Assembly (NCBI GenBank): GCA_027624855.1
Contig: JAQBTQ010000013.1
Span: 1-64,000, forward strand
Direction: 5' to 3'
Length of the DNA stretch: 64,000 nucleotides
DNA from: Bacteroidota bacterium
GTDB lineage: Bacteria; Bacteroidota; Bacteroidia; Flavobacteriales_D; Sanyastnellaceae
Part shown: in pieces, positions 18,599-27,082 of the stretch
How the letters are laid out: every line of letters starts with the position of its first letter
Numbering within the stretch: the stretch's first letter is position 1
Translations under genes and position numbers: made by a program
The notes under the pieces: generated by a model
The model's input: only the letters and a program-made list of their open reading frames with translations
Databases searched by the model: none
What the model was told of the DNA's origin: nothing

Positions 18599-19399
18599 AT
18601 GGCAAAAAAAACCACTACCTCTACTGCAGAAGACAAGCTCCGTGCACTCTATGACCTGCAATTGATTGATTCCCGCATCGACCGCATTCGTGTAGTCCGT
18701 GGTGAATTGCCTTTGGAGGTTGAAGATTTAGAAGACGAAATTGAAGGGTTGCGAACCCGACTGGAACGATTGGAAGAAGACCTGGACTTGGTCAATCAAA
18801 GGATTTCAGCGTACAAAATCCAAATTGAGGATAGTAAGGCGTTGATCGCAAAGTATACAGAACAGCAAAACAACGTTCGCAACAACCGTGAATTTGAATC
18901 TTTGAACAAAGAAGTCGAATACCAGACGTTGGAAATTGAATTGTGTGAAAAGCGTATTCGTGAGTGTCAGGCGCAAGCTGAGCAAAAGACCGAAATCGTA
19001 AACGGAAGTAAAGAGAAGTTGGAAATGCGTGAGGCTGATTTGGAAGGCAAGAAAACAGAATTGTCTGAAATTATTTCAGAAACCCAGCAGGAGGAAGATG
19101 TTTTGATGGAATTGAGCGATAAGATGGCGAATGTAATTGACGAGCGGTTACTTGCTAGTTACCAGCGTATTCGTGGAGCGGCGAAAAATGGATTGGCTGT
19201 AGTTCCGATTGAGCGTGAAGCATCGGCGGGGTCATACATTAAAATTCCACCACAGCGACAGATTGATATTGCGCAGCGCAAGCGAATCATCGTCGATGAG
19301 CATAGTGGAAGGATTTTGGTCGACAAAGAATTGGCTGAAGAAGAGACTTCACGGATGGACTCTCAGATCAGCAAAGCATTAGCCAAAGTCAAGAAGTAA
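18599..19399 (+). CDS. Coiled-coil C4-type zinc-ribbon family protein lacking its cysteines
   Basis: A 266-aa cytoplasmic protein. Residues 12-190 are a long charged coiled coil (Glu/Leu/Lys/Arg heptads), followed by the conserved C-terminal block KNGLAVVPIERE...IPPQRQIDI...GRILVD. In the family as I know it, this block is a four-cysteine zinc ribbon (C-G-G-C and C-E-Y-C). Here the equivalent positions are Ser209, Ser212, Asp233 and Ser236, so zinc binding should be lost while the surrounding residues are kept. ATG 18599 begins MAKKTT; an in-frame TTG further upstream would overlap the Nif3 gene. It is translated from the Nif3 operon with a 7-bp gap. Proteins of this type are usually of unknown function. 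Confidence 0.85.
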   Translation: MAKKTTTSTAEDKLRALYDLQLIDSRIDRIRVVRGELPLEVEDLEDEIEGLRTRLERLEEDLDLVNQRISAYKIQIEDSKALIAKYTEQQNNVRNNREFESLNKEVEYQTLEIELCEKRIRECQAQAEQKTEIVNGSKEKLEMREADLEGKKTELSEIISETQQEEDVLMELSDKMANVIDERLLASYQRIRGAAKNGLAVVPIEREASAGSYIKIPPQRQIDIAQRKRIIVDEHSGRILVDKELAEEETSRMDSQISKALAKVKK

Positions 19400-19428
19400 G
19401 AGCCGGACTGCAAACGGTAATTCCGAAA

Positions 19429-20913
19429 TCACATTCGAAAACCCACGGTGGCCACGACCATTCCGTGGGTTTTTTGCAACCTCCCGGCATTGATTAATTC
19501 AGGGGAGAAAAGATAGATGTCGCGCTCGTACCAGCTCCTGCGATACGTCATCGCGCCGTACCATTTTTCGGTCCGATAAGCCCATCCCATGCTTCCGGTA
19601 TAACGGTTCGCATCCACTGAGATATTAGCGGCTGGAGTAAAAGGCGATGTTTCCATTCCTGCCCCTGCACGCAGTCGCCAATCCCTCTGGATCCTAAACT
19701 CAACGCCCACTCGGGCAGCGTGCGACATGCCATAAAGTTCACGAGCAGCTTCATTTTCCGTTTCAAAATCATACGCATTGGGACCGGAAAGGGCGGAGGC
19801 ATTGAGCGTTCCTGAGCCGTAGTCGACTCGTTCGTAATCCGCAGTCACGATTCCGTATTTGCCCATGATAAAGGCAGCCGAAGTCAACAACCGAGACGGC
19901 GTGTAGATCACATATTCGAGGCGATTGAAAGGGGAATTGTAATCGTAGTTTTCACCGGATTTGAAAGCGCTGCGAATGGTGGTGGAATATTCATCCGTAA
20001 AGGTGATACGACTTCGGGTGTGATAGGCCAATCCGAGGCGAAGCCAGTTGGTTGCCGCCAGATTCACACCCAATTTGAAATTGAGACCACTGCCCTCGAC
20101 ACTGAGTCGTTCTTGAAATTCCCATTCATTTAGTTGCAATGAATCGATTCGCGGACGTTCGTGATGGATGGCGGTTTCATCGAATGTGGAACTGATGATT
20201 CCAATGCTCGCGCCGAGGTAGAGCCGTTCATTGAGACCAGAACCCAAACCGATATTGGTTTCGTTTAATCGACCGCTGCGCTCAATGGTCTTGCCGGCCC
20301 AAACTCCTCCTGAGGGGATGGCGCTGATGTAGGCTGTGGGGTTGTTATTGGGGTGGGGATCCAACAAATAAGTTTCCCAAGCCAGGCTGCTTGTGAAGGG
20401 TGCCCGATCATAAAGGTCAGGAGGCACCGTTCCCATGGCTTCCGCCAAGAACACATCCAGCAATGAGGCATCCAATGTTGCGTCTTCAATTTCGATTCGT
20501 TCGTTAAAGTTCGCCTTACGCGTTGTGGTGATGGCCAATGTCGTTACAGGCCAATCGGGATTTACAGAAGGGTAGCTCAGTGCAATGCCAAAGTTGGTCG
20601 AAGATCCAGTGAGTTGGTTGGCATTCCCAAATTGTCCATTGAGATTCACCTTGGCTTTCTTAGATGCAAATCCTGTCGTCCAACCGGCATCGCCCCTTCG
20701 ATACAAACCAATTCCGGCAGGATTCCCAGACAGGCAGGCTAAATCTGCACCGAGCGCTCCGAACGCTCCGCCCATGGCCATGGTTCTTGTGCTTCCCAGC
20801 GACTCTTGAAAACTGTAGCGCAGGATGTCAATTTCATTTTGTGCCAACAGCGGTACCGTCGCTGAAGACATCCAAACGAATGCGCCTATGCTCGCGAGTT
20901 GTTTGTAATTCAT
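19429..20913 (-). CDS. FadL/OmpP1-type outer-membrane transporter
   Basis: A 494-aa outer-membrane protein of the FadL/OmpP1/TodX type, a 14-stranded barrel family that imports hydrophobic compounds. The signal peptide is residues 1-24 (ends LLAQN). The N-terminal hatch region contains GSTRTMAMGGAFGALGADLACLSGNPAGIGLY, with the family NPA motif. The rest alternates aromatic-rich strands and ends in the typical terminal strand VVATVGFRM. The start ATG overlaps the TGA of the preceding low-complexity lipoprotein gene (ATGA at 20910-20913), so the pair is coupled. The substrate is unknown. Confidence 0.85.
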   Translation of the reverse strand: MNYKQLASIGAFVWMSSATVPLLAQNEIDILRYSFQESLGSTRTMAMGGAFGALGADLACLSGNPAGIGLYRRGDAGWTTGFASKKAKVNLNGQFGNANQLTGSSTNFGIALSYPSVNPDWPVTTLAITTTRKANFNERIEIEDATLDASLLDVFLAEAMGTVPPDLYDRAPFTSSLAWETYLLDPHPNNNPTAYISAIPSGGVWAGKTIERSGRLNETNIGLGSGLNERLYLGASIGIISSTFDETAIHHERPRIDSLQLNEWEFQERLSVEGSGLNFKLGVNLAATNWLRLGLAYHTRSRITFTDEYSTTIRSAFKSGENYDYNSPFNRLEYVIYTPSRLLTSAAFIMGKYGIVTADYERVDYGSGTLNASALSGPNAYDFETENEAARELYGMSHAARVGVEFRIQRDWRLRAGAGMETSPFTPAANISVDANRYTGSMGWAYRTEKWYGAMTYRRSWYERDIYLFSPELINAGRLQKTHGMVVATVGFRM

Positions 20914-21905
20914 CGTCCTCCACCTCGACTTGAGCGAGAAGAGCTGCTACCTGATGAACGTGAATTGCCTCCGGAACTACCGCCTAAACTGCCTCCAGAT
21001 CGTGAATTCCCCGAATTCCAGGATGGCGTGTTTGTGCCGTTGGACCGACTCCGGGATGAATTGTCAGGCGAACTCCACGTATTTCGGTTGGAGTTTCCAC
21101 TGTTTTCTATCCATCGCTGTACCGGTGAAGAATTTTTCGGTGAGACATAGGTAGGGGCCTCTTCCGTTCTAGGAATTTCTTCCGTCATATTCTCATTGGA
21201 AGGAGTATCCACTTTGGGACGAACCAAGACGCCATTTGCGTCGTAATTGCTTCCATTGTTCGTGTAACTCATGATGGGTGTGCGCGTCCGACCTGTCACG
21301 CCTCCAAGCTGGTCCGTGGTGCCTGTTCCAGTCCATCCACCGTAATTGATATTCCCACCATTGTTCCAATTGGTGTAGCCGTAACCATTGTTCCAACCGT
21401 TATTCCATCCATTGTTCCAGCCATTGTTCCAGCCGTATGGGTTGTTTCCATATCCCATGGATCCGTACGGATTGCCCCAGCTAGAAAACGGGTCATATCC
21501 CCCCATGCCATAACCAAATCCCAATCCACCCGCGCCAAACGGGTTCAAATAAGATGACAAACCCCAATTCGTCCCAAATCCATTTCCAAATGGTTGGAAG
21601 GGATTGTTAAAACTTGACTGGTACCCTGGCATGCCATAGTATCCACCTGCGTAGCCCGGACTGTATTGGCTGCGGCTGGGATCGTAATAATCGTCTTCTT
21701 TGGTTTCTTCGCTTGACTGCTCAAGGGCAAATGCCAAATACATCGCGTCAGTGACAAATTCTTCGCCGCGTTTCAAATACAATTCGTCATCTTCGAGAGC
21801 TGAAAAATTCGGAGTTGTGGCACATCCTGACAATAGCATCAGGCCAATAAAGGCAACAAACCATTGCAGAGATAAAGTGAGGGAGGAGAGGGAGAAACGT
21901 GCCAT
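20910..21905 (-). CDS. Low-complexity Asn/Gly/Trp/Ser-rich lipoprotein
   Basis: A 331-aa predicted lipoprotein. The lipobox LMLLSGC lies at about residues 22-28, followed by a short helical part (DDELYLKRGEEFVTDAMYLAFALE), a Tyr/Gly/Pro/Asn-rich region, four or more NGWN units (about 165-180), and a Ser/Gly/Arg-rich basic tail. The family is not recognised. It is the first gene of an operon with a FadL-type porin (4-bp overlap) and divergent from proS. The repeat composition suggests a flexible surface or periplasmic protein. Confidence 0.75.
   Translation of the reverse strand: MARFSLSSLTLSLQWFVAFIGLMLLSGCATTPNFSALEDDELYLKRGEEFVTDAMYLAFALEQSSEETKEDDYYDPSRSQYSPGYAGGYYGMPGYQSSFNNPFQPFGNGFGTNWGLSSYLNPFGAGGLGFGYGMGGYDPFSSWGNPYGSMGYGNNPYGWNNGWNNGWNNGWNNGYGYTNWNNGGNINYGGWTGTGTTDQLGGVTGRTRTPIMSYTNNGSNYDANGVLVRPKVDTPSNENMTEEIPRTEEAPTYVSPKNSSPVQRWIENSGNSNRNTWSSPDNSSRSRSNGTNTPSWNSGNSRSGGSLGGSSGGNSRSSGSSSSRSSRGGGR
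21365..21435 (-). repeat. 12-bp tandem repeats encoding NGWN
   Basis: On the plus strand, units of the form ccattgttccag recur in tandem with small variations, encoding NGWN repeats on the minus strand. They are in frame, so length changes would alter repeat number without breaking the gene. Confidence 0.75.
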
Positions 21906-21920
21906 GATGAGCGTTTAATC

Positions 21921-21950
21921 TTTGGAAAGGTACGAAATTGGGTACTTTTG
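21921..21950 (+). promoter_or_regulatory. proS promoter (TTTG-N18-TACTTTTG)
   Basis: TTTG at 21921-21924 and TACTTTTG at 21943-21950 with an 18-bp spacer. The proS ATG is 62 nt beyond the -7 box. A minus-strand box TACCTTTC in the same interval may drive the divergent lipoprotein gene. Confidence 0.7.
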
Positions 21951-22012
21951 CCGTGCAGAAAGTCCATGATTGACAAACTGCACAAATCATACCAAACTGA
22001 CAGCACGATTCT

Positions 22013-23485
22013 ATGGCTTCAAAATTGACTTCCCGCGAAGCGGATTACAGCAAGTGGTACAATGAACTGGTGGTGCAAGCTGACCTTGCTCAACACAGCG
22101 ATGTCAAAGGCTGCATGGTCATAAAGCCTTACGGTTTTGCGATTTGGGAACGCATGAAAGACGTCCTTGATCAGATGTTCAAGGACACGGGCCATGTGAA
22201 CGCCTATTTTCCGCTCTTTATACCGAAAAGTTACCTTTCTCAAGAAGCTGATCACGTTGAGGGATTTGCCAAGGAATGTGCTGTTGTAACGCATTATCGG
22301 CTCAAGAATGCTGAAGATGGGAGTGGGGTTGTGGTGGACCCGGACGCAAAGCTGGAAGAGGAACTCATTGTTCGACCGACTTCGGAAACGATTATTTGGA
22401 AGACTTACAAAAATTGGATTCAGAGTTACCGTGATTTGCCTCTGTTGGTGAATCAATGGGCCAACGTCGTGCGATGGGAAATGCGCACGCGGCTTTTTCT
22501 ACGAACGACTGAATTCCTCTGGCAAGAAGGACATACGGCCCATGAGACTTCAGAAGAAGCGGTTGCTGAAGCGCGCAAGATGCTCGATGTTTATGCGGAC
22601 TTTGCCGAAGGGTGGATGGCGATGCCGGTGCTCAAGGGAATTAAGACGGCCAACGAGCGCTTTGCAGGAGCGCTGGATACTTATTGCATAGAGGCCATGA
22701 TGCAAGATGGAAAAGCTTTGCAGGCTGGAACGTCGCATTTTCTCGGTCAAAACTTTGCCCGTGCGTTCGATGTGAAATTTGCCACCCGTGATGGAGGACA
22801 AGAATTGGTTTGGGCCACTTCGTGGGGCGTTTCGACGCGATTGATGGGAGCGCTGATCATGACGCATTCGGATGATGCGGGGCTCGTTCTCCCGCCAAAG
22901 CTCGCGCCCATCGAGGTCGTGCTGGTGCCCATCTATAAAGGAGAGGATCAAATGGCGGAAATTGTGACAGCGCTAAATGGCATTGCAGGCGATTTAAAAG
23001 CTGCTGGAATTCGGGTTAAGGTGGACGACGATGACACCAAGCGAAGCGGATGGAAGTTTGCAGAATACGAACTGAAGGGAGTGCCGGTGCGCCTCGCTAT
23101 GGGTCCGCGCGACTTCGCAGGAGGGACCATAGAAGTCGCCCGTCGCGATACTCAAACCAAAGAAATTATTGATGCGGCAGGCATCGTGCAGCATGTTAAG
23201 GAGTTGCTCGATACCATTCAACAATCATTGTTTGATCGGGCGGCAAAGCGCACAAAAGAAACAACGACTCGGGTGGATTCTTGGGAAGAATTTCTTGCTG
23301 CACTTGATGCTGGTGGATTCGTTGAAGCCCATTGGGACGGTACACCTGAGACAGAGGATCTCATCAAGCAAGAAACAAAAGCCACCATTCGCTGCATTCC
23401 TTTGACAGAGAATCATGAATCGGGCGTTTGCATCCGAACCGGAGCACCATCTGAGCAACGCGTAGTTTTTGCTCGGGCTTATTAA
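22013..23485 (+). CDS. proS: Proline--tRNA ligase (short, eukaryote/archaeal-like type)
   Basis: Class II aminoacyl-tRNA synthetase, 490 aa. This is the short form that lacks the bacterial editing insert and is used by many Bacteroidota. Motif 1 region FIPKSYL, motif 2 block [22 protein letters not shown] (about residues 160-182), RPTSETIIW, and motif 3 region near [10 protein letters not shown] are visible. An anticodon-binding domain follows (about 300-400), then the C-terminal zinc-binding-like domain. The gene has its own promoter and is followed by dps after an 11-bp gap. Confidence 0.95.
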   Translation: MASKLTSREADYSKWYNELVVQADLAQHSDVKGCMVIKPYGFAIWERMKDVLDQMFKDTGHVNAYFPLFIPKSYLSQEADHVEGFAKECAVVTHYRLKNAEDGSGVVVDPDAKLEEELIVRPTSETIIWKTYKNWIQSYRDLPLLVNQWANVVRWEMRTRLFLRTTEFLWQEGHTAHETSEEAVAEARKMLDVYADFAEGWMAMPVLKGIKTANERFAGALDTYCIEAMMQDGKALQAGTSHFLGQNFARAFDVKFATRDGGQELVWATSWGVSTRLMGALIMTHSDDAGLVLPPKLAPIEVVLVPIYKGEDQMAEIVTALNGIAGDLKAAGIRVKVDDDDTKRSGWKFAEYELKGVPVRLAMGPRDFAGGTIEVARRDTQTKEIIDAAGIVQHVKELLDTIQQSLFDRAAKRTKETTTRVDSWEEFLAALDAGGFVEAHWDGTPETEDLIKQETKATIRCIPLTENHESGVCIRTGAPSEQRVVFARAY

Positions 23486-23496
23486 TTGAGTTGATC

Positions 23497-23967
23497 ATGG
23501 ACCATACACCAATCGGGCTGAATCCCCAAGTCACCCAAGAGACAATCACAGGCTTGAACAGCCTATTGGCTGATTTGCAGATTTTTTACCAAAACGTCCG
23601 CGGCTTCCACTGGAACATTCGCGGTGCGGAATTCTTTGAATTGCACGCCAAATTCGAAGAGCTGTATACCGACCTTCAACTCAAGATCGATGAGGTAGCC
23701 GAACGCATTTTGACTTTGGGCGGTCGTCCATTGCATACCTACGAGGCCTACTTGCAATCCACAGATGTACATGCAGTAAAAGACATCTCCAATGGTTCTG
23801 AGTCCATCAAGCATTGCGTGGCCGCGTTCAGCGTTTTGTTGCTGCGCGAGCGAGCACTTTTGCAGTTGTCTGCGAATGCTGGTGATGAAGGAACCCATGC
23901 GCTGATGAGTGATTACATCCGAGAACAAGAGAAGACGGTTTGGATGTACCGTGCGTATTTGGGCTAA
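23497..23967 (+). CDS. dps: Dps/ferritin-like DNA-protection protein
   Basis: A 156-aa Dps-family four-helix protein that oxidises and stores iron and can protect DNA from peroxide damage, acting as a dodecamer. The Dps ferroxidase signature is visible: NVRGFHWNIRG (about residues 29-39) and KIDEVAERILTLGG (about 62-75). The ATG at 23497 is preferred to a TTG two codons upstream. It sits 11 bp after proS on the same strand, so it may share that transcript. A separate promoter was not found. Confidence 0.92.
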   Translation: MDHTPIGLNPQVTQETITGLNSLLADLQIFYQNVRGFHWNIRGAEFFELHAKFEELYTDLQLKIDEVAERILTLGGRPLHTYEAYLQSTDVHAVKDISNGSESIKHCVAAFSVLLLRERALLQLSANAGDEGTHALMSDYIREQEKTVWMYRAYLG

Positions 23968-23982
23968 TTTTTTCGCAGGTTC

Positions 23983-24012
23983 TTGCGAGTTGCAATCCCT
24001 GTAGTATATTTG
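23983..24012 (+). promoter_or_regulatory. tRNA-Glu promoter (TTG-N19-TATATTTG)
   Basis: TTG at 23983-23985 and TATATTTG at 24005-24012, spacer 19 bp, with the tRNA starting 11 nt after the -7 box. This is one of the best consensus promoters in the window. Confidence 0.8.
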
Positions 24013-24022
24013 CGCCCCGTTT

Positions 24023-24094
24023 GGCCCGTTCGTCCAGGGGTTAGGACGCCAGGTTTTCATCCTGGAAACAGGGGTTCGATTCCCCTACGGGCTA
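24023..24094 (+). tRNA. tRNA-Glu (anticodon UUC)
   Basis: A 72-nt cloverleaf. Acceptor arms GGCCCGT and ACGGGCT pair with a G-U at position 1, followed by discriminator A. The anticodon stem CCAGG/CCTGG encloses loop TTTTCAT with anticodon TTC. The T arm AGGGG-TTCGATT-CCCCT is perfect. The 3' CCA is not encoded, because CTT follows. A promoter lies immediately upstream and a terminator immediately downstream. Confidence 0.97.
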
Positions 24095-24100
24095 CTTCCA

Positions 24101-24136
24101 AAATCCTCGCTCCAACAACGGTGGCGGGGATTTTTG
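24101..24136 (+). terminator. Terminator after tRNA-Glu
   Basis: Stem aaatcctcgc (24101-24110) with gcggggattt (24124-24133), one G-T pair, followed by a T run. Confidence 0.85.
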
Positions 24137-24327
24137 ATTTCAAGGCTTGAGTAGCCTGCGAAAAACTGTTCACATGTGAAGAAATGAATTGCGTTTTGAC
24201 AAGCTGTTATCGTTGAAGCAAAAAAGGATAGCCCAACAATAGGCTAATGCTTATTATCGTTTCTTTCTACGTATGCAAAGGGTTCCTTCTTTAGCGAGCC
24301 CTCCTTGAATGAATAGCAATTGTATCC

Positions 24328-24657
24328 ATGAAAAAAATCTCTTACATCTTCTTGGCAGTCATGATGCTATCCTCTTGTGCTGGAATCAAAAACACGATCC
24401 ATCGTGCATCGGTTCACGAAGGGGAGTCTTTTATTAAGTACGGAGTTGCAGGATACCCTGATGGTATTGAGGTTTTTAAAGGAAGTGAGTGCCTCAAGAC
24501 TGATGCCGAGATCCGTCGATTCAATCGTCAGTGGAATCGGCAAGAGCGACGGTCAGTCAGAGAATCGGAAAAGGCCGAAAAAAAATTGCATAGGAGAATT
24601 GATAAGATCTCGAATAAGAGTCACAAAGAATACTTGAAAACTTGTTGTGACGATTAA
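24328..24657 (+). CDS. Small basic lipoprotein of unknown function
   Basis: A 109-aa protein with a clear lipoprotein signal (MKKISYIFLAVMMLSSC, Cys17). The mature part has a short beta-like segment (FIKYGVAGYPDGIEVF) and then a highly charged helix rich in Arg/Lys/Glu (about residues 60-100), ending KTCCDD. I do not recognise the family. About 190 bp upstream of the start hold no other gene apart from the terminator. It is followed by the FISUMP gene 75 bp downstream on the same strand. Confidence 0.6.
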   Translation: MKKISYIFLAVMMLSSCAGIKNTIHRASVHEGESFIKYGVAGYPDGIEVFKGSECLKTDAEIRRFNRQWNRQERRSVRESEKAEKKLHRRIDKISNKSHKEYLKTCCDD

Positions 24658-24732
24658 TGGAGAGTTTTAGCCGCGATTACAGATGATGGATCACTCAAGA
24701 GTTTAAGATACCAATTTCAATAAATCCAAAAA

Positions 24733-25464
24733 ATGAGATTCAAAATACATTCGATTGTTGCTGCGATTGCATTTTTTTCGTCAATTGATGCAAAGGCGCA
24801 AGGGTGTGAGCCTGTGACTTATGATGGTTACACCTACAAGGTTGTTCAAATTGGCGATCAATGTTGGTTTGCGGAAAATTTGAGGACCAGGCGATACGCG
24901 AATGGTGATGCGATACCGGTAGATTCGTCAGATGAACAATTAAGTGAAATGAATCAGGGGGCGAGAGTAGTTTATGGCGAAGATGAGAGATGCAACAATA
25001 AATCGCCTGATGGCGATGCATGCGACCCCAATTGGTCACTCAAAGAATACGGCCGCCTCTACAACAGCTTAGCAATGAATGATGGCCGAGGATTGTGTCC
25101 CAGCGGCTGGCATGTTCCAACAGATGGTGAGTTTATGACGCTGGAGATGGAACTGGGATTGAGCGAAGTTGAGTGTAATACGGTATTTTGGCGCGGCACC
25201 GACCAGGGCACACAGTTGAAAGCAACTTATGGATGGAATGACGATGGCAATGGGGAAAACTCGAGCGGTTTTTCAGGATTGCCTGGCGGTGTTCGATTAT
25301 TCGATGGACGTTTCCGTGGAGCTGGAACTTATGGGGTTTGGTGGAGTTCTTCGCCTGTTGGCAGTGAATTTTGGAATCGCACACTTTTCGACGTCGGCTC
25401 AGATATTACCCGCCATAACAGCGGTAGTGGAACCTTTTTGTCTGTCCGTTGCCTCAAAGACTGA
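24733..25464 (+). CDS. FISUMP-domain exported protein (copy 1)
   Basis: A 243-aa exported protein. The signal peptide is residues 1-23 (ends AKAQG). The FISUMP (Fibrobacter succinogenes major paralogous) domain follows, with the hallmark WFAENLRTRRYANGD, YGRLYNSLA, GLCPSGWHVPTDGEF, GFSGLPGG, WWSSSP and C-terminal SVRCLKD. These domains are common on the surface of Bacteroidota and Fibrobacter, and their ligand is unknown. A 38-bp stretch (24859-24896) is identical to the FISUMP gene at 27083, indicating recent duplication or gene conversion. Confidence 0.85.
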   Translation: MRFKIHSIVAAIAFFSSIDAKAQGCEPVTYDGYTYKVVQIGDQCWFAENLRTRRYANGDAIPVDSSDEQLSEMNQGARVVYGEDERCNNKSPDGDACDPNWSLKEYGRLYNSLAMNDGRGLCPSGWHVPTDGEFMTLEMELGLSEVECNTVFWRGTDQGTQLKATYGWNDDGNGENSSGFSGLPGGVRLFDGRFRGAGTYGVWWSSSPVGSEFWNRTLFDVGSDITRHNSGSGTFLSVRCLKD

Positions 25465-25650
25465 TCAAGTAAATCTATTTATTTTCGTTATATTGGTTGC
25501 AGAAATTAAATTTAAATAAATGATTAAATTACTCAGCCACAAAACGGTTGCATTGTTGCCTCCAATCCCAATGGCTTGAAAGTTGTCATTTCACCACATC
25601 CTTTCATTAGGGAATAGCTGATTGTGACTCAAACTTCCTTTCCATCCATT

Positions 25651-25911
25651 CTACGCGTATGTACCAGTTTCACCAAATGAGCTGGTGAATGCTATTTCAT
25701 ATCCATTCTCTGTGTAAAACGTTAGCTCCCGAGGCTTGTCCCATATACATTTAGCTCTTGCGTGGTCGAAGGTACAGCAACAAGAGCTCCAGCTGCCTTG
25801 ATCAGACCAACTGTGCCCATTACAATCTCCTTGATTGGGCTTATGGTCCATGAGGTCTTTGCAAAGGGTTTGTGCCACAATTGTGAGTGATCTGATTCTG
25901 TAGGTTTTCAT
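25651..25911 (-). CDS. Small Cys/Trp-rich protein of unknown function
   Basis: An 86-aa reading frame starting ATG 25911. It has six cysteines, three of them consecutive (SSCCCTF), with Trp/His/Asp-rich surroundings (GHSWSDQGSWSS, DHARAKCIWD). This looks like a folded metal- or disulfide-stabilised domain rather than random antisense sequence. No signal peptide or membrane segment is clear. It is divergent from the CD225 gene and fills a gap that otherwise has no gene. The family is not recognised, and a spurious frame is possible. Confidence 0.45.
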   Translation of the reverse strand: MKTYRIRSLTIVAQTLCKDLMDHKPNQGDCNGHSWSDQGSWSSCCCTFDHARAKCIWDKPRELTFYTENGYEIAFTSSFGETGTYA

Positions 25912-25993
25912 TTCGTAATTATGGAGAAAAATCCTGAAAAGGTTCTGTTGCCTTTGAAACGAAAATCCGATTTCATTCCGATGAAAAAAATTG

Positions 25994-26024
25994 TTTGGAT
26001 TTTAGTTTTGATATCTTACATTCG
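25994..26024 (+). promoter_or_regulatory. CD225 gene promoter (TTTG-N19-TACATTCG)
   Basis: TTTG at 25994-25997 and TACATTCG at 26017-26024 with a 19-bp spacer. It places the transcription start after the in-frame upstream ATGs at 25921 and 25981, supporting ATG 26041 as the true start. Confidence 0.6.
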
Positions 26025-26040
26025 TCCGAAACTAACTCCC

Positions 26041-26304
26041 ATGGAAAACTCAGGAAACGGAACACCGCCAAAGTCATGGATGGTGGAATCAATTTTAGTT
26101 ACACTTTTATGCTGTCTTCCTCTTGGTATTGCAGGAATCGTAAATGCTTCGAAAGTCGAATCAGCTTTTTATGCGGGAAATGTGGACTTGGCGAATGACT
26201 ACGCAGCTAAGGCAAAGAAGTGGTGCCTATTTGGTGTGATTGGATCGCTCGTTGGTGCCTTTCTCTATATTGTATTTATTGTTTTACTGGGGCTCATTGC
26301 GTAG
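26041..26304 (+). CDS. CD225/dispanin-family membrane protein
   Basis: An 87-aa two-TM protein of the CD225/dispanin (IFITM-like) family. Family marks: PPKSWMVESILVTLLCCLPLGIAGIVNASKVES (first intramembrane helix with the double Cys), the loop FYAGNVDLANDYAAKAKKW, and a second TM to the C-terminus. The family is widespread in Bacteroidota, with unknown bacterial function. ATG 26041 matches the usual family start and the promoter. A longer in-frame form from 25921 would add 40 residues of unlike sequence. The stop overlaps the probable start region of the DUF2752 gene. Confidence 0.85.
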   Translation: MENSGNGTPPKSWMVESILVTLLCCLPLGIAGIVNASKVESAFYAGNVDLANDYAAKAKKWCLFGVIGSLVGAFLYIVFIVLLGLIA

Positions 26305-26695
26305 GAAAGCAACGTGGATTGCAGCGAGTGCCATAATGTTAGGGCTTGCGTTCGCTTATAAGTCTTTTAACCCAGGTGATTATGAGGTTTTTCCGCGTTG
26401 TCCCTTTCTGCAACTAACGGGGCTTACCTGCCCTGGCTGCGGATCACAAAGGGCCATTCATCATCTGTTGAACATAGATATTTCATCGGCCTTTCGACAG
26501 AATCAGTTGATGGTATTGTCAATACCCTATTTGATTTTGGGAGCAACTTTTGAGTTTTCCAAAAGCAAGACCCTGAAATTTTTGACGTGGAGAAAGCGGC
26601 TGTTTGGCCCGTTGGCAACAAGAATCGTTTTGGCAATTGTCTTGGTTTTTTGGATAGGTCGAAACATCGCCACTAGCCTTTCCGAAACGCTCTGA
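26297..26695 (+). CDS. DUF2752 membrane protein
   Basis: A 132-aa protein of the DUF2752 family with the signature CPFLQLTGLTCPGCGSQRAIHHLL and three TM segments (residues about 5-25, 70-88 and 100-125). The conserved Cys-Pro-Gly-Cys-Gly motif hints at a metal or redox site, but no function is established. The start is uncertain: TTG 26297, which overlaps the CD225 stop and gives the normal basic N-terminus before TM1, is chosen. ATG 26336 would truncate TM1. It is coupled to the CD225 gene and converges on the GRAM-like gene with a 2-bp gap. Confidence 0.75.
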   Translation: MRRKATWIAASAIMLGLAFAYKSFNPGDYEVFPRCPFLQLTGLTCPGCGSQRAIHHLLNIDISSAFRQNQLMVLSIPYLILGATFEFSKSKTLKFLTWRKRLFGPLATRIVLAIVLVFWIGRNIATSLSETL

Positions 26696-26697
26696 TT

Positions 26698-26994
26698 TCA
26701 GCTTATTTCAGCATGCCATTTCGACCAATTTGAAACGACGAAATCGAAGCTTTCGCCTTGTTTTGTTTCTACGATGATTCCGCATTTGTACAACGGGATG
26801 ACAAATAAAATATAGAAAAACAGTGGCTCGCAATTGGTAATGTCACTCCGCAATATTTCAGTAGGAGAGGCGCCAATATGAATCTTGTTTGGCTTGAAGA
26901 TTAATCGTTCGTTGGTTAGAATCAATTTCCCTCCACGAGGGTTCAAGTTAGCCTTTGCTTCAAGGATGATGTTTTCATTGGGTGAAAGTTCCAT
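26698..26994 (-). CDS. GRAM/PH-like domain protein
   Basis: A 98-aa protein. The pattern LEAKANLNPRGGKLILTNERLIFKP is typical of bacterial GRAM/PH-like domains (a strand pair followed by LTNERLIF). A hydrophobic hairpin (LFFYILFVIPLYKCGIIV) and the family ending VSNWSKWHAEI follow. Probably a small membrane-associated protein of unknown role. Start ATG 26994. Confidence 0.65.
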   Translation of the reverse strand: MELSPNENIILEAKANLNPRGGKLILTNERLIFKPNKIHIGASPTEILRSDITNCEPLFFYILFVIPLYKCGIIVETKQGESFDFVVSNWSKWHAEIS

Positions 26995-27082
26995 GCGTAA
27001 TAGTTTTGTTATTGCAATAAATCACTTTTAAGATTCATTATTTCTCTGATTATTATCAAATTTGAATCAAAAATATAATCTC

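Noticed and set aside
24137-24327. Gene-free stretch after the tRNA terminator
   Set aside because: No frame with a start, signal peptide or clear promoter box; nothing supported beyond upstream sequence of the small lipoprotein gene.
25465-25650. Gap between the FISUMP and Cys-rich genes, searched for small genes or IS remnants
   Set aside because: No inverted repeats, transposase fragments or credible short frames seen.
25921-26040. N-terminal extension of the CD225 protein from ATG 25921
   Set aside because: The consensus promoter at 25994-26024 lies inside it, and the added residues do not match the family.
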